From NCBI GenBank assembly GCA_965220315.1, contig CBDCPP010000001.1, positions 1,240,001-1,304,000 of the forward strand: 64,000 nucleotides of DNA, read 5' to 3'. Shown here in pieces: positions 43,187-50,313 of the stretch. The notes beneath the pieces were generated by a model. The model saw nothing but the letters and a program-made list of their open reading frames with translations. It did no database searches and was not told the DNA's origin. This DNA is from JAPOXK01 sp965220315 (GTDB taxonomy: Bacteria > Chloroflexota > Dehalococcoidia > Bin125). Each line of letters opens with the position of its first letter. Position 1 is the stretch's first letter. The position numbers and the translations under genes are program-made.

Positions 43187-44566
43187 GTGATCGATCCCGA
43201 TGCTCCGCTCGCGGCGCGCATGCGCCCGCGCACTTTCGACGAGTTCGTCGGGCAGGAACACCTCATCGGACCAGAGCGTCCGCTGCGGCGCGCGATCGAC
43301 GCCGACCACGTTCCTTCGCTGATCCTCTGGGGGCCGCCGGGCAGCGGCAAGACGACGCTGGCGCGCCTCATCGCCAGACGCAGCAACGCCTACTTCGCGC
43401 CCTTGTCCGCGGTTTCGGCCGGCGTCGCCGATCTGCGCCAGCTCATCGCGGACGCGCGCTCCCGACGGGAAAGGCAAGGGCAGCGGACTATCCTCTTCAT
43501 CGACGAGATCCACCGCTTCAACAAGGCGCAACAGGATGTGATCTTGCCTCACGTTGAAGACGGCGCCGTCACCTTGATCGGCGCGACAACCGAAAACCCC
43601 TCCTTCGAGGTGATCGGCCCGCTGCTTTCGCGGGCCCGCGTCCACACGCTCAAGCCGCTGCCGCCGGATCTGCTCCGTAGCCTCGTTGAGCGCGCGCTTC
43701 ACGACGGCGAGCGGGGGCTGGGTGAGCGTCGCGTCACCGTCGAAGCGGACGCCCTGAACGCCATCGTCGCCCAGTCCGACGGCGACGCGCGCCGCGCCCT
43801 CGGCGCCCTCGAATCCTCGGTCCTCGCGGCGCGCGGGGACGAGCCGGTCACAGCCGAACTCGTGCAGGAGGTCGTGCAGCGGCGCCTGGCTCACGACAAA
43901 GCCGGCGATTCGCACTACGACACCGTCTCCGCACTCATTAAATCGCTGCGCGGCTCGGACCCGGACGCTTCGCTCTACTGGCTCGCCCGCATGTTGGAAG
44001 CCGGCGAGGACCCGCTCTTCGTAGTGCGGCGCCTCGTCATCCTGGCAGCGGAAGATGTCGGACTGGCGGACCCGCGGGCGCTCTCCGTTGCGGTCGCCGC
44101 GCAGCAGGCCGTCCATCTCGTCGGTATGCCGGAGGGCTTCCTGCCCCTCTCGGAAGCGACGCTTTACCTCGCACTCGCGCCCAAGAGCAACTCCGCGCTC
44201 GCCTCCTACAACCGCGCCCTGGCCGACGTGCAAGAGCACGGTGCCCTGCCCGTGCCGCTGCACCTCCGTAACGCCCCCACCGGGTTGATGCGAGAGCTGG
44301 GCTACGGCGCCGGCTACCAGTATGCCCACGACTACGACAGCCACGTCGCCCCTGATCAGACCTATCTGCCCGAACCGCTCCTCAGGCGCCGCTACTACAG
44401 GGCCGCCGGCACCGGCGAGGAGCCGCGCCTCTCGCAAGGCGCTTCGGAAGGCCGCTCGGAAAGATTGTCCACTCGCAGCACCGAAAGCACCGACCCCCCC
44501 ACTGGCGCGCAGCAAGCAGCGGCGCGCGACCGGCGCCCACCGCTTCCCGATGCCCGCCCGCACTGA
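43187..44566 (+). CDS. rarA: Replication-associated recombination protein A (RarA/MgsA-type AAA+ ATPase)
   Basis: RarA, related to clamp loaders, acts at stalled forks. Motifs: PLAARMRPRTFDEFVGQEHL, Walker A WGPPGSGKTTLARL, sensor-like ILFIDEIHRFNKAQQD, ATTENPSFEVIGPLLSRARV and DGDARRALGALE. The C-terminal half is the tetramerisation domain with YDTVSALIKSLRGSDPDASL. The last ~45 residues are a Ser/Arg-rich tail not typical of the family. The GTG at 43187 is the first canonical start, but the frame extends upstream with SATLFDSANV, matching the usual 'LFD.A' start of RarA; an ATC at 43133 lies 7 bases after AGAGAGG. Confidence 0.92.
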   Translation: MIDPDAPLAARMRPRTFDEFVGQEHLIGPERPLRRAIDADHVPSLILWGPPGSGKTTLARLIARRSNAYFAPLSAVSAGVADLRQLIADARSRRERQGQRTILFIDEIHRFNKAQQDVILPHVEDGAVTLIGATTENPSFEVIGPLLSRARVHTLKPLPPDLLRSLVERALHDGERGLGERRVTVEADALNAIVAQSDGDARRALGALESSVLAARGDEPVTAELVQEVVQRRLAHDKAGDSHYDTVSALIKSLRGSDPDASLYWLARMLEAGEDPLFVVRRLVILAAEDVGLADPRALSVAVAAQQAVHLVGMPEGFLPLSEATLYLALAPKSNSALASYNRALADVQEHGALPVPLHLRNAPTGLMRELGYGAGYQYAHDYDSHVAPDQTYLPEPLLRRRYYRAAGTGEEPRLSQGASEGRSERLSTRSTESTDPPTGAQQAAARDRRPPLPDARPH

Positions 44567-44954
44567 CGAGTCCGGCGCCCGCCCGCGCCGCACCACCCGT
44601 TTCGCCGACGTCTCGCGCGAGGCCGCCGAGGCCGTCGCCGCCCTCTTGGAAGTGCCGCTACAGGTCGAGCCCTACTGCGAGGCCGCCGCTGAGCCCATCT
44701 TCCGCATCGACTACCGCAGCGCGCGCGGGAATATCGCCCTCGTGCTCTGGCCGGCGCGCGGTCGTGTCGACGCGCGCTGCGGCCCGCACACCTGGATAGC
44801 CAAGGGCATCGCCTCCACGGAGGTCCTGGACGGCATCGAGGTGATCTTCCGCATGACCGCCGGGGGCCTGCTCTTCGTCACCCTCGAAGGCGCGATCCTC
44901 ATGGTCGGCGGCGCTGCCAAGGGCGGCGAACCAGCGTCCGCCAGCCAGGCTTAA
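44550..44954 (+). CDS. Small protein of unknown function downstream of rarA
   Basis: 134-residue protein starting MPARTDESGARPRR, overlapping the end of rarA by 17 bases. After a basic N-terminus it reads as one alpha/beta domain: VSREAAEAVAALLEVPLQVE, IFRIDYRSARGNIALVLWPA, GRVDARCGPHTWIAKGIA and VIFRMTAGGLLFVTLEGAIL. I do not recognise the family. There is no membrane segment despite the Gly-rich hydrophobic C-terminus. It converges on nudL. Confidence 0.65.
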   Translation: MPARTDESGARPRRTTRFADVSREAAEAVAALLEVPLQVEPYCEAAAEPIFRIDYRSARGNIALVLWPARGRVDARCGPHTWIAKGIASTEVLDGIEVIFRMTAGGLLFVTLEGAILMVGGAAKGGEPASASQA

Positions 44955-44975
44955 GAAGCATCGGATCGAAAAGAG

Positions 44976-45575
44976 CTATACGTGCTCGCGGCCCATCTGC
45001 GCCGCGAGCACGCGCAGGAAGTCGCGCAACATCCAAGCCGTCGCGCCGGTGACCACGTGCTCGCCCCACAGGTACTCCCGCACGATGACGGGAGAGCCGT
45101 GCAGCGTGGTGTGGTAGTAGGCCGAGTTGGCCTCGTCCAATAGGTGGCCGAGCGGCACCTCCAAAACGTCCGCCACCTCCACGGCGCTGAGCCGGTAGTC
45201 GTACGGCGCGCGGGGCAGCATCCCGGCAAAGGGGCGCACGTGGAAGCCCGAGCGCGTGACGAAGTGACTCAGCGGCCCCAGCACCTCCACCTCGTCGGGG
45301 CGGATCCCCACCTCCTCCCACGCCTCCCGCAGCGCCGCCGCTTGCGGATCCTCGTTCGCCTCGATCATGCCGCCCGGGAACGAGATCTCTCCCTTGTGAT
45401 GCTCCACCTCTTGGGAGCGGATCGTGAGCAGGACGCGTGGCTCATGCCCAGCCGGCACCAGTGCAATCAGTACTGCCGCCGCCGGGCGCCCGTCGACATC
45501 GATCGTTTGAGGATCGTGCCCCGCCACCGCCGGGCGGATCGCCGTCCACCACCCTCCTGTCGTCGATGCCGTCAA
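44976..45575 (-). CDS. nudL: Nudix CoA pyrophosphatase (NudL-type)
   Basis: 199-residue Nudix hydrolase of the CoA pyrophosphatase group. The NudL hallmark LTIRSQEVEHHKGEISFPGG precedes a Nudix box GGMIEANEDPQAAALREAWEEVG (quoted region residues about 67-90). It should cleave CoA or oxidised CoA to 3'-phosphoadenosine phosphate and phosphopantetheine. The C-terminal part YLWGEHVVTGATAWMLRDFL is also typical. The gene is followed on the other strand by the rarA downstream gene. Confidence 0.9.
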   Translation of the reverse strand: MTASTTGGWWTAIRPAVAGHDPQTIDVDGRPAAAVLIALVPAGHEPRVLLTIRSQEVEHHKGEISFPGGMIEANEDPQAAALREAWEEVGIRPDEVEVLGPLSHFVTRSGFHVRPFAGMLPRAPYDYRLSAVEVADVLEVPLGHLLDEANSAYYHTTLHGSPVIVREYLWGEHVVTGATAWMLRDFLRVLAAQMGREHV

Positions 45576-45677
45576 ATTACCGTCAACTTAGTCAACTTAA
45601 TGATGCCAGCGCTCCTGGCAGACGGGCACAGCGCCCAGCGAGTAATGGGCGGCCGCCACGCCTCTCGTCATACGCCC

Positions 45678-45845
45678 TCAGATCCTCCTGGAGGGCTCGG
45701 GGAGTCCAGAATAGGAGGCCCGCGACTCCAGCCCACCGGACACGCTCTGTATCTCATCCTTCGTCAGTTCACGCAGATCCGGGCCCGTCTCCTGCCCCGG
45801 TTCCACGGATATCTCGGGAGGTGTCTCTTTCTCGCGGTCACTCAT
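45678..45845 (-). CDS. Putative peptide precursor with double-glycine-type leader
   Basis: About 55 residues from the ATG at 45845 (MSDREKETPPEISVEPGQET, then the leader end). The segment ELTKDEIQSVSGG is the classic double-glycine leader form (EL-x-x-x-E-[IL]-x-x-V-x-GG) cleaved by C39 peptidases of bacteriocin/RiPP exporters. The core after GG would be 17 residues, LESRASYSGLPEPSRRI, lacking Cys. GAGG and AGGAGG lie just upstream. The frame is open 35 codons further upstream, but that part reads like non-coding DNA. No exporter or modifying enzyme gene is nearby. It could also be a non-RiPP small regulator with a chance GG. Confidence 0.45.
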   Translation of the reverse strand: MSDREKETPPEISVEPGQETGPDLRELTKDEIQSVSGGLESRASYSGLPEPSRRI

Positions 45846-46049
45846 GCCTCCTTGCCTCTTCGCTTTCGTAGGCGACATTGACCGCTTAGCTCCGATAATA
45901 CTCCATGCCGAAGCCGGTACCTCATACCCAAGCCGGTCCGTCCCGCACACCGCCGGCCGTTGCTCGCGCGATGGATCCCTTCAACGCCCGCGCGTGATGG
46001 TTCATACTCCACGTTTGCGAACACGACGTTTTGACGCACGACGCTGCGT

Positions 46050-46069
46050 CGCGAGGTGCGTACCTCGCG
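46050..46069. other. Hairpin upstream of ppk2
   Basis: CGCGAGGT and ACCTCGCG form a perfect 8-bp stem with a GCGT loop, 32 bases before the ppk2 start. It would lie in the ppk2 leader. It lacks a T-run, so a simple terminator is unlikely. Confidence 0.45.
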
Positions 46070-46100
46070 CCGCCGGCCGGACGGTGAGGCGGCCCATCCC

Positions 46101-46886
46101 ATGTCCGCACCCCGTATCACCGACTTCGACCCCACCCTGCGGGTGAGCCGCGCTAAATACAAGCGGGACCGGCGGCGTTTGCAACTGGATCTGCTGCACA
46201 TGCAAGCACACATGCGTGACGAGGCCGACTGCGGCGCCGCGATCGTGTTCGAGGGCGTCGACGCAGCGGGCAAGGGCGGCGCCATCGCCCGGCTGACGGG
46301 GCACCTCGATCCCCGCGGATTCGCCGTCTATTCGACCGGCCCTCCCACACCGCGCGAGCTGGACGAGCTCTACCTGCAACGCTTCCACTCCCGTATGCCC
46401 GCGCGCGGCGAGTTGGTGATCTTCGATCGCTCCTGGTACGGCCGCGTGCTCGTCGAGCGCGTCGAGGGGCTCGCCAGGCGCGAGCAGGTCGAGCGTGCCT
46501 ACCGAGAGATCCGCGAGTTCGAGCAGCACTACACGGACGCCGGCATCGTGGTGCTCAAGCTCTGGCTACAGATCACCCAGGAGGAGCAGTTGCGCCGCTT
46601 CGAGGCGCGTGCCGCGGACCCGTTCAAGCGCTACAAGCTCACCGACGAGGACTGGCGCAACCGCGAGCGCTGGGACGACTATCGCGCGGCCGCCGACGAG
46701 ATGTTCGCGCGCACGCACACGGAGAACGCCCCCTGGGTACTGATCTCCGGCGAGCACAAGCGCCAGGCGCGCCTGGCGGTGCTCTCCGCCGTGCACGATC
46801 ACCTGCGCCGCTGCATCGGAACGGAAGTTCCGCCTGTCGATACAGGGAACCCGAGCACGATCGACGCTGCCGGCGGCGACTCATAA
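46101..46886 (+). CDS. ppk2: Polyphosphate kinase 2 family protein
   Basis: PPK2 enzyme, about 261 residues, moving phosphate between polyphosphate and nucleotides. Walker A is GVDAAGKGG at residues 52-60, Walker B is the FDRSWYGRVLVERVEG block near 108, and the lid region carries TQEEQLRRFEARAADPFKRY with KLTDEDWRNRERWDDY. This is the single-domain form. The ATG at 46101 gives MSAPRITDFD; an upstream ATG at 46056 falls in the 5' hairpin. Donor/acceptor preference (class I-III) cannot be decided by eye. Confidence 0.93.
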   Translation: MSAPRITDFDPTLRVSRAKYKRDRRRLQLDLLHMQAHMRDEADCGAAIVFEGVDAAGKGGAIARLTGHLDPRGFAVYSTGPPTPRELDELYLQRFHSRMPARGELVIFDRSWYGRVLVERVEGLARREQVERAYREIREFEQHYTDAGIVVLKLWLQITQEEQLRRFEARAADPFKRYKLTDEDWRNRERWDDYRAAADEMFARTHTENAPWVLISGEHKRQARLAVLSAVHDHLRRCIGTEVPPVDTGNPSTIDAAGGDS

Positions 46887-47121
46887 AACCCCTGTCAAGG
46901 CGCGTATGCACCACGCCGTCCCACCTCCAGCGAGCAGGCAAGTCCCATTCGGACGGTCCCACCTCGCAGCTTTCACTCCGGCGCTATACGTTACGTCAAC
47001 ACAGAGCCCTTATTATCGCCTCGGCGCTAGCCTCCTCCGCCAGAGGAACAGCGGCCTCTGAAGCACCACCACCCTGCGGTGCCGGAGAACTCCTTCTAGG
47101 ACCGGGCGGCGGAGACACGCC

Positions 47122-47196
47122 CTGAAGCACTGGACCATCGCTGTGCTCGCCCTTGCCCTGGCCCTCGCGGCCGGCACGCACGTGGCCACCGCCTAG
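47122..47196 (+). pseudogene. Signal-peptide segment of the next gene, ended by an in-frame TAG
   Basis: In the same frame as the peptidase below, CTG (47122) opens LKHWTIAVLALALALAAGTH followed by VATA and then TAG (47194-47196), after which EEPSPPTTATVEV leads straight into the mature protein. This is a textbook signal peptide with an AxA cleavage site; the TAG stands where the paralogue at 50314 has CAG (ADAQ). GGAG lies 7 bases before the CTG. So the precursor appears interrupted by one amber codon, and begins with CTG rather than ATG. Confidence 0.6.
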
Positions 47197-47223
47197 GAGG
47201 AACCGTCCCCGCCCACGACGGCC

Positions 47224-47577
47224 ACCGTCGAGGTGGCGGTCTGGCGCTCCCTGGCCAACCCGGCGGACCTCTACCTCAGCACCCGTCCCGAAGACGGCCG
47301 CTGGGCGAGGACAAGCACGCCGCTCGACATGTCCGCCCTGCACGCCTCGGGCCACTACCACCTGAGCACCCCCGTGCAGGTGGAGGTGTTCATCCCGGGC
47401 GCCGGCACGGTGGCCGTCGACGTGACGGTGTGGCGCTCCGTCACCCACCCAACGATCCTCTACCTCAGCACGCGCCCCGCCGGCGGGCTCTGGCGGACGG
47501 AGAGCACCGCGCTCGACATGTCGGCCCTGGACGCGTCGGGCCGCTTCCACCAGAGCAACGCCGTGCCCGTCGCGGTG
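47224..47577 (+). repeat. Two ~55-residue N-terminal repeats (VWR..YLS.RP.GG.W module)
   Basis: Coding repeat. Unit 1: VAVWRSLANPADLYLSTRPE, then a GRW...LDMSALHASGHY half. Unit 2: VTVWRSVTHPTILYLSTRPA, then a GLW...LDMSALDASGRF half. They align with no gaps and are related to the two units at 50434-50772. Confidence 0.8.
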
Positions 47578-49833
47578 CCGCTGGCGCGGGCCGTGCCGAC
47601 CATCGCTGCCCCCACGGGGAACGAGGAGCCCTTCACGTACATCCCCACGCTGGACGCCCGCGTGATCGGCCTGCGGTTCTTCGAGCGCGGCTGGGATTAC
47701 CGGCCTCCAGACGCCAAGGTGTTCACGACCACCTTCAACCGTTCCACGACCCGGTACGTGTCGTGGCAACTGGATCTCGCCCATCCTTCGAAATCGGAGC
47801 GCACCGGCTACGCCATCAAGGCCGTCCTCTACAGGCCCAACGGCAGTGTTTTTGGCCGCCGGACTTTGGAGAAGGCTATCCCAAGCTATTGGAGGAGCAG
47901 CGCAACCTCCTCGCTTTGGGGATGGCGAGCGCCGGGGCAGTGGCCTCCCGGCCGCTACCGGGTCGAGCTGTTCATCGAGGAGCAGCGCGTCGCTACGGGA
48001 GCATTCGAAGTCGTTGACAGTGCGATTCCCCGGACCGGTCCCTTTGCCGACCTGCGAGAGAGCTTGGCCTGGGCCGCCGACCCACTGACTGTGGAAGCGC
48101 GGATGGGCCTGCTGGCCCTGGCCGGATTGCAGGAGACCGATCCGGCGCTGGCCGCCGCCGTCGCCGCCCTCCCCTGGGTCCGGGACGGCCTCAGCGAGGA
48201 CGGCCTTCGGGCCCTGCAGCACCTGGCGATCCTGGCCCGCGCGGATGCCGGCCTGGCCAGCCGGGTGGCCGCCTTTCCCTGGCTGGCCGACGACGTCACC
48301 CCGGAGGAAGGGCTGGCGCTGCGGACGCTGGCGCTCCTGGCAGGAGATGATCTCCCCCTGGCGCACCGTATCGCCGACCTCGCCTGGGTCGCGGACGCCA
48401 TCACCGCGGACGAACCGAAGACCCTCGCCTACCTCCGGGACCTGGCCAACGCCGGCGCCCCCGCAATCAGCGGCATGCCTTTCCTGCAGACCCTCTCGCA
48501 AGCCGATGTTTGGGCTGTGCAAGCGCTGCGCGACCTCGCCTACGGCAACCCCCAAGAGTTCCAGTGGATCCTCGCGCGCCCCCTGATCAGCGACGGCATC
48601 ACGGACGGCGAAGCTACGATCCTGAGCACGCTGTGGCGGGTGACCGCACGCAACCCAAGTCTGGTAGAGACGCTGCTGGACCCAGAACGAGTCCTGGTGG
48701 AGGAACGGGGCATCGAGCTGCCCCTGGCCGGGGCCGTGCAGCTCACCATCATCCGCACGCGGCCGGGGGCGGAGCGCACCATGGACCTGCTGGAGCGCGC
48801 TGTGCGATCGATCGAGGCATTCATGGGGGTGGCGCTGCCCCAGCGCCAAGTGACCTATCTGTTCGCAGAAGGGATACACCGGGGATTCGGTGGAACTAAT
48901 TCTTGGCGTTTCATCGGAGGCTTACCCTGGCTTGACAAACCCAGCTATCCCGAGAGGACCTTCAGAAGTCTCGTGCATGAAACCTCCCACTATTACTGGC
49001 GTGGGGGTCAATTCTGGCTAAACGAGGGTACGACTCAATTGCTGGAGGCGGTCGCCAGCAATCTGAAAACAGGAAGCGCAATCGCTCCAGAGTATCGTCT
49101 CTGCTCCGACCCACACACGATCGCGGATGCAGAGAAGCTGGAAATATCCCCAACATATTCCGTAGACATCCTTTGCCATTACTCCCTCGGCGAGCGGATC
49201 TTCCACGATCTCTACCGCACCCTCGGGGAGCCCGCCTTCCGGCAGGGGTTCCGCAATCTGTACCTGCTCTCGACAGCGGATGACCCGGAAGACGAGTGCA
49301 ACGGTACCTCCTTGACGATCTGCCATGTGGCAGCCGCCTTCAAGGCCGATGCGCCGAAAGAGATGGCACCCACCGTCGATCGGATCGTGGCCCGCTGGTA
49401 CGACGGCAGCGAGCCCTACGACACCTCCTATCTCAACATCGGCCCTGTCAACTCCGCCTTGCCCGGCTATCAGGGCGAGATCACGGGTGCCTATCTCTCC
49501 CTCCACGAGGACCGGGACCAGCAGGCCCCGGTGGAACGTCTGTCCGTCGAGGGTCTCATGGGTCCGCTCCATCTCATCTTGGACTTTTCCTTCGCGCGGT
49601 CCGGGGATCCGAAAAGGATCCCCCTGGTCGTCGTGGAGAGTTACGAAGACGGCTTCGTTTACGAACGTAGCTCCCGCACGTTTACTCTTCAGCCCGATGT
49701 CACTTCCGCCTGGTGGCGTCTCCCTGTAGGCCCATCGTCTCCGGAACAGGACTGGCCTGTCGGCCGCCACTGGGTGCAGGTCTACCATGGAGAGCAGAAG
49801 GTGGCCGAGGTGTCGTACGAGGTCACTCCCTAA
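47233..49833 (+). CDS. Secreted gluzincin-like metallopeptidase with N-terminal repeats
   Basis: 866 residues from the first canonical start (GTG 47233). Layout: two VW-type repeats (about 1-115), a beta-rich domain ending RYRVELFIEEQRVATGAFEV (about 140-255), four or five ~33-residue helical repeats (about 275-430; ALPWVRDGLSEDGLRALQHL, then FPWLADDVTPEEGLALRTLA), and a peptidase domain. H582-E-T-S-H586 is followed by WLNEGTTQLLEA, the 'HExxH...NEG' arrangement of M1-like gluzincins, with a shorter spacer than aminopeptidase N. The C-terminal domain is beta-rich (WPVGRHWVQVYHGEQKVAEV). The true signal peptide lies upstream behind a TAG codon, so the gene may be inactive or read through. Confidence 0.75.
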   Translation: MAVWRSLANPADLYLSTRPEDGRWARTSTPLDMSALHASGHYHLSTPVQVEVFIPGAGTVAVDVTVWRSVTHPTILYLSTRPAGGLWRTESTALDMSALDASGRFHQSNAVPVAVPLARAVPTIAAPTGNEEPFTYIPTLDARVIGLRFFERGWDYRPPDAKVFTTTFNRSTTRYVSWQLDLAHPSKSERTGYAIKAVLYRPNGSVFGRRTLEKAIPSYWRSSATSSLWGWRAPGQWPPGRYRVELFIEEQRVATGAFEVVDSAIPRTGPFADLRESLAWAADPLTVEARMGLLALAGLQETDPALAAAVAALPWVRDGLSEDGLRALQHLAILARADAGLASRVAAFPWLADDVTPEEGLALRTLALLAGDDLPLAHRIADLAWVADAITADEPKTLAYLRDLANAGAPAISGMPFLQTLSQADVWAVQALRDLAYGNPQEFQWILARPLISDGITDGEATILSTLWRVTARNPSLVETLLDPERVLVEERGIELPLAGAVQLTIIRTRPGAERTMDLLERAVRSIEAFMGVALPQRQVTYLFAEGIHRGFGGTNSWRFIGGLPWLDKPSYPERTFRSLVHETSHYYWRGGQFWLNEGTTQLLEAVASNLKTGSAIAPEYRLCSDPHTIADAEKLEISPTYSVDILCHYSLGERIFHDLYRTLGEPAFRQGFRNLYLLSTADDPEDECNGTSLTICHVAAAFKADAPKEMAPTVDRIVARWYDGSEPYDTSYLNIGPVNSALPGYQGEITGAYLSLHEDRDQQAPVERLSVEGLMGPLHLILDFSFARSGDPKRIPLVVVESYEDGFVYERSSRTFTLQPDVTSAWWRLPVGPSSPEQDWPVGRHWVQVYHGEQKVAEVSYEVTP

Positions 49834-50313
49834 GCTGTGATAAGGAGAAGCGGAAAGCCGGACAGGTGGGCAAGCCGGGGCCCTGCCCCGAAGTACGGAC
49901 GGCTTTCACGGGTCTCGCCTTTAGGCTTGAAGGGCACTGTGGACGCCCGCGCGTCATAGAGGCATGGGCGCCGAAGTACCCCATTCCAGGATTCTTTGTG
50001 ATTTCCCGTATCGCGGCTCGGCTCATGCCGACCCGCATTCTCGATCGTTGCCGCGCGCGAGCAGCTCGCCGCGCGCCCGTGTTCTGGGCAAGCAGCGCGC
50101 CGTCATCGGCGCGTCAGAGGAAACCGGACTTCCCGCTCGGCCTGCGCCGGCGCCGCTACTCGGGCGCCGCTTCCGCCGGCGGAACCGCGAGCGCGCTGCT
50201 GCGGAGCCAGATCCCGGCCGGCAGATCGGACGCGCCGGAGAAGGGAATGCGCGGCGCACGAGGTGCTAGGGTGCGGACACAGCGGGTATAGCGGGCATAG
50301 GTTTAGAGAGAGT
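49834..50313. other. 480-base gap between the peptidase and A2M-like genes
   Basis: I see no gene, RNA or strong repeat here. It is GC-rich throughout, with short self-complementary CG-rich patches near 50060-50080 and 50145-50175. The A2M-like gene is preceded by a purine-rich AGAGAGAG (50306-50312 region), its likely ribosome binding site. A promoter for that gene may lie here but none can be identified by eye. Confidence 0.6.

Noticed and set aside
47194..47196. Recoding of the stop as selenocysteine because selA is present
   Set aside because: The codon is TAG, not TGA, and no SECIS-like structure is apparent.
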